Origin: Anaerofustis stercorihominis
GTDB lineage: Bacteria; Bacillota; Clostridia; Eubacteriales; Anaerofustaceae
Length of the DNA stretch: 64,000 nucleotides
NCBI GenBank assembly: GCA_015058295.1
Contig: SVCP01000001.1
Span: 1-64,000 of the forward strand
Direction: 5' to 3'
The translations under genes and the position numbers were made by a program. Below, in pieces: positions 63,896 through 64,000 of the stretch (position 1 is the stretch's first letter; each line of letters opens with the position of its first letter). Under the pieces are notes generated by a model. That model made no database searches. It was not told the DNA's origin and saw only the letters and a program-made list of their open reading frames with translations.

Positions 63896-64000
63896 GATGC
63901 GACAAACACTGTTTGCACAAGCATTTTGATTCCAAGGAATCATTTATCGGCAATGAGACTTGTGTATATGTTTGTCAGCTTTGGAGAAAGGAGAATTTTT
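63896..64000 (+). promoter_or_regulatory. Candidate structured 5' leader of the gene beyond the right edge
   Basis: A -10 box TATAAT (63884-63889) precedes this stretch; no good -35 is seen. Nested pairings are visible: GACAAACA (63901-63908) with TGTTTGTC (63969-63976), CACAAG (63916-63921) with CTTGTG (63959-63964), and GATTCC / GGAATC (around 63928-63941). An RBS (GGAGAAAGGAG) lies at 63983-63993, so the coding region should start just after the window. The architecture suggests a cis-regulatory RNA such as a ribosomal protein leader, but I cannot assign a class. Confidence 0.5.

Overview
This window comes from a low-GC, Gram-positive anaerobe, most likely a member of the Clostridia. The Firmicutes-type evidence is CodY in an hslVU-codY string, a CIRCE operator on groESL, RqcH, RNase Y, FakA, PlsY, a zinc-type L28 and a Firmicutes-style 6S RNA. 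The anaerobic evidence is a corrinoid iron-sulfur protein (both subunits), its methyltransferase AcsE, a CooC-type nickel ATPase, a RACo-like corrinoid activator, a hybrid-cluster protein and several Fe-S proteins. These point to a Wood-Ljungdahl (acetogenic or related one-carbon) metabolism, although the CODH and ACS catalytic subunits are not in the window. I cannot name the genus.

Layout. 0-9 kb: the end of a transporter, the corrinoid activator acsV, a P-loop kinase, an M20 peptidase, plsY, rny, and a PadR/DUF2812/microprotein/hydrolase cassette. 9-17 kb: a candidate sRNA, tRNA-Ser(GGA), rqcH, traX-like, a zinc-ribbon acyltransferase, membrane proteins, a PflX-like radical SAM protein and a GNAT. 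17-22 kb: UPF0280 on the minus strand, then the divergent cooC-acsD-acsC-acsE operon with a strong promoter and a perfect palindrome. 22-32.8 kb: rtcB-cca, two tandem arylamine N-acetyltransferases, rpmB, and a housekeeping string Asp23-fakA-recG-rsmD-coaD-coiled-coil protein. 32.8-42.3 kb: LacI regulator, 6S RNA, argH, a 53-residue membrane peptide, Lrp, an ECF sigma/anti-sigma/YfjL-like operon, and recJ-apt. 42.4-50.9 kb: a dockerin protein, smpB-ssrA followed by a structured repeat-like element, nudC, a sodium:alanine symporter, a flavodoxin-like reductase, a Sel1 protein, a phenylacetate-CoA ligase with a tandem ACT protein, and a HAD hydrolase. 50.9-56.5 kb: hcp, its ferredoxin partner and a divergent Crp/Fnr regulator, an odd hairpin-rich non-coding region with an exact 16-bp direct repeat, then groESL with CIRCE. 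56.7-64 kb: hslV-hslU-codY, leuS, a sugar-transfer ATP-grasp protein, a small acidic membrane protein, and at the right edge what looks like a structured 5' leader of the next gene.

How the parts fit. AcsE moves the methyl group from methyl-tetrahydrofolate to the cobalt of AcsCD, AcsV re-reduces cobalt that has oxidised, and CooC serves nickel-enzyme maturation. Much of the rest is translation, RNA and protein quality control (RqcH, tmRNA/SmpB, RtcB, CCA enzyme, RNase Y, HslUV, GroESL). The least explained DNA is non-coding: the region after the Crp/Fnr gene, the element after tmRNA, the sRNA candidate near 9.1 kb and the terminal leader.
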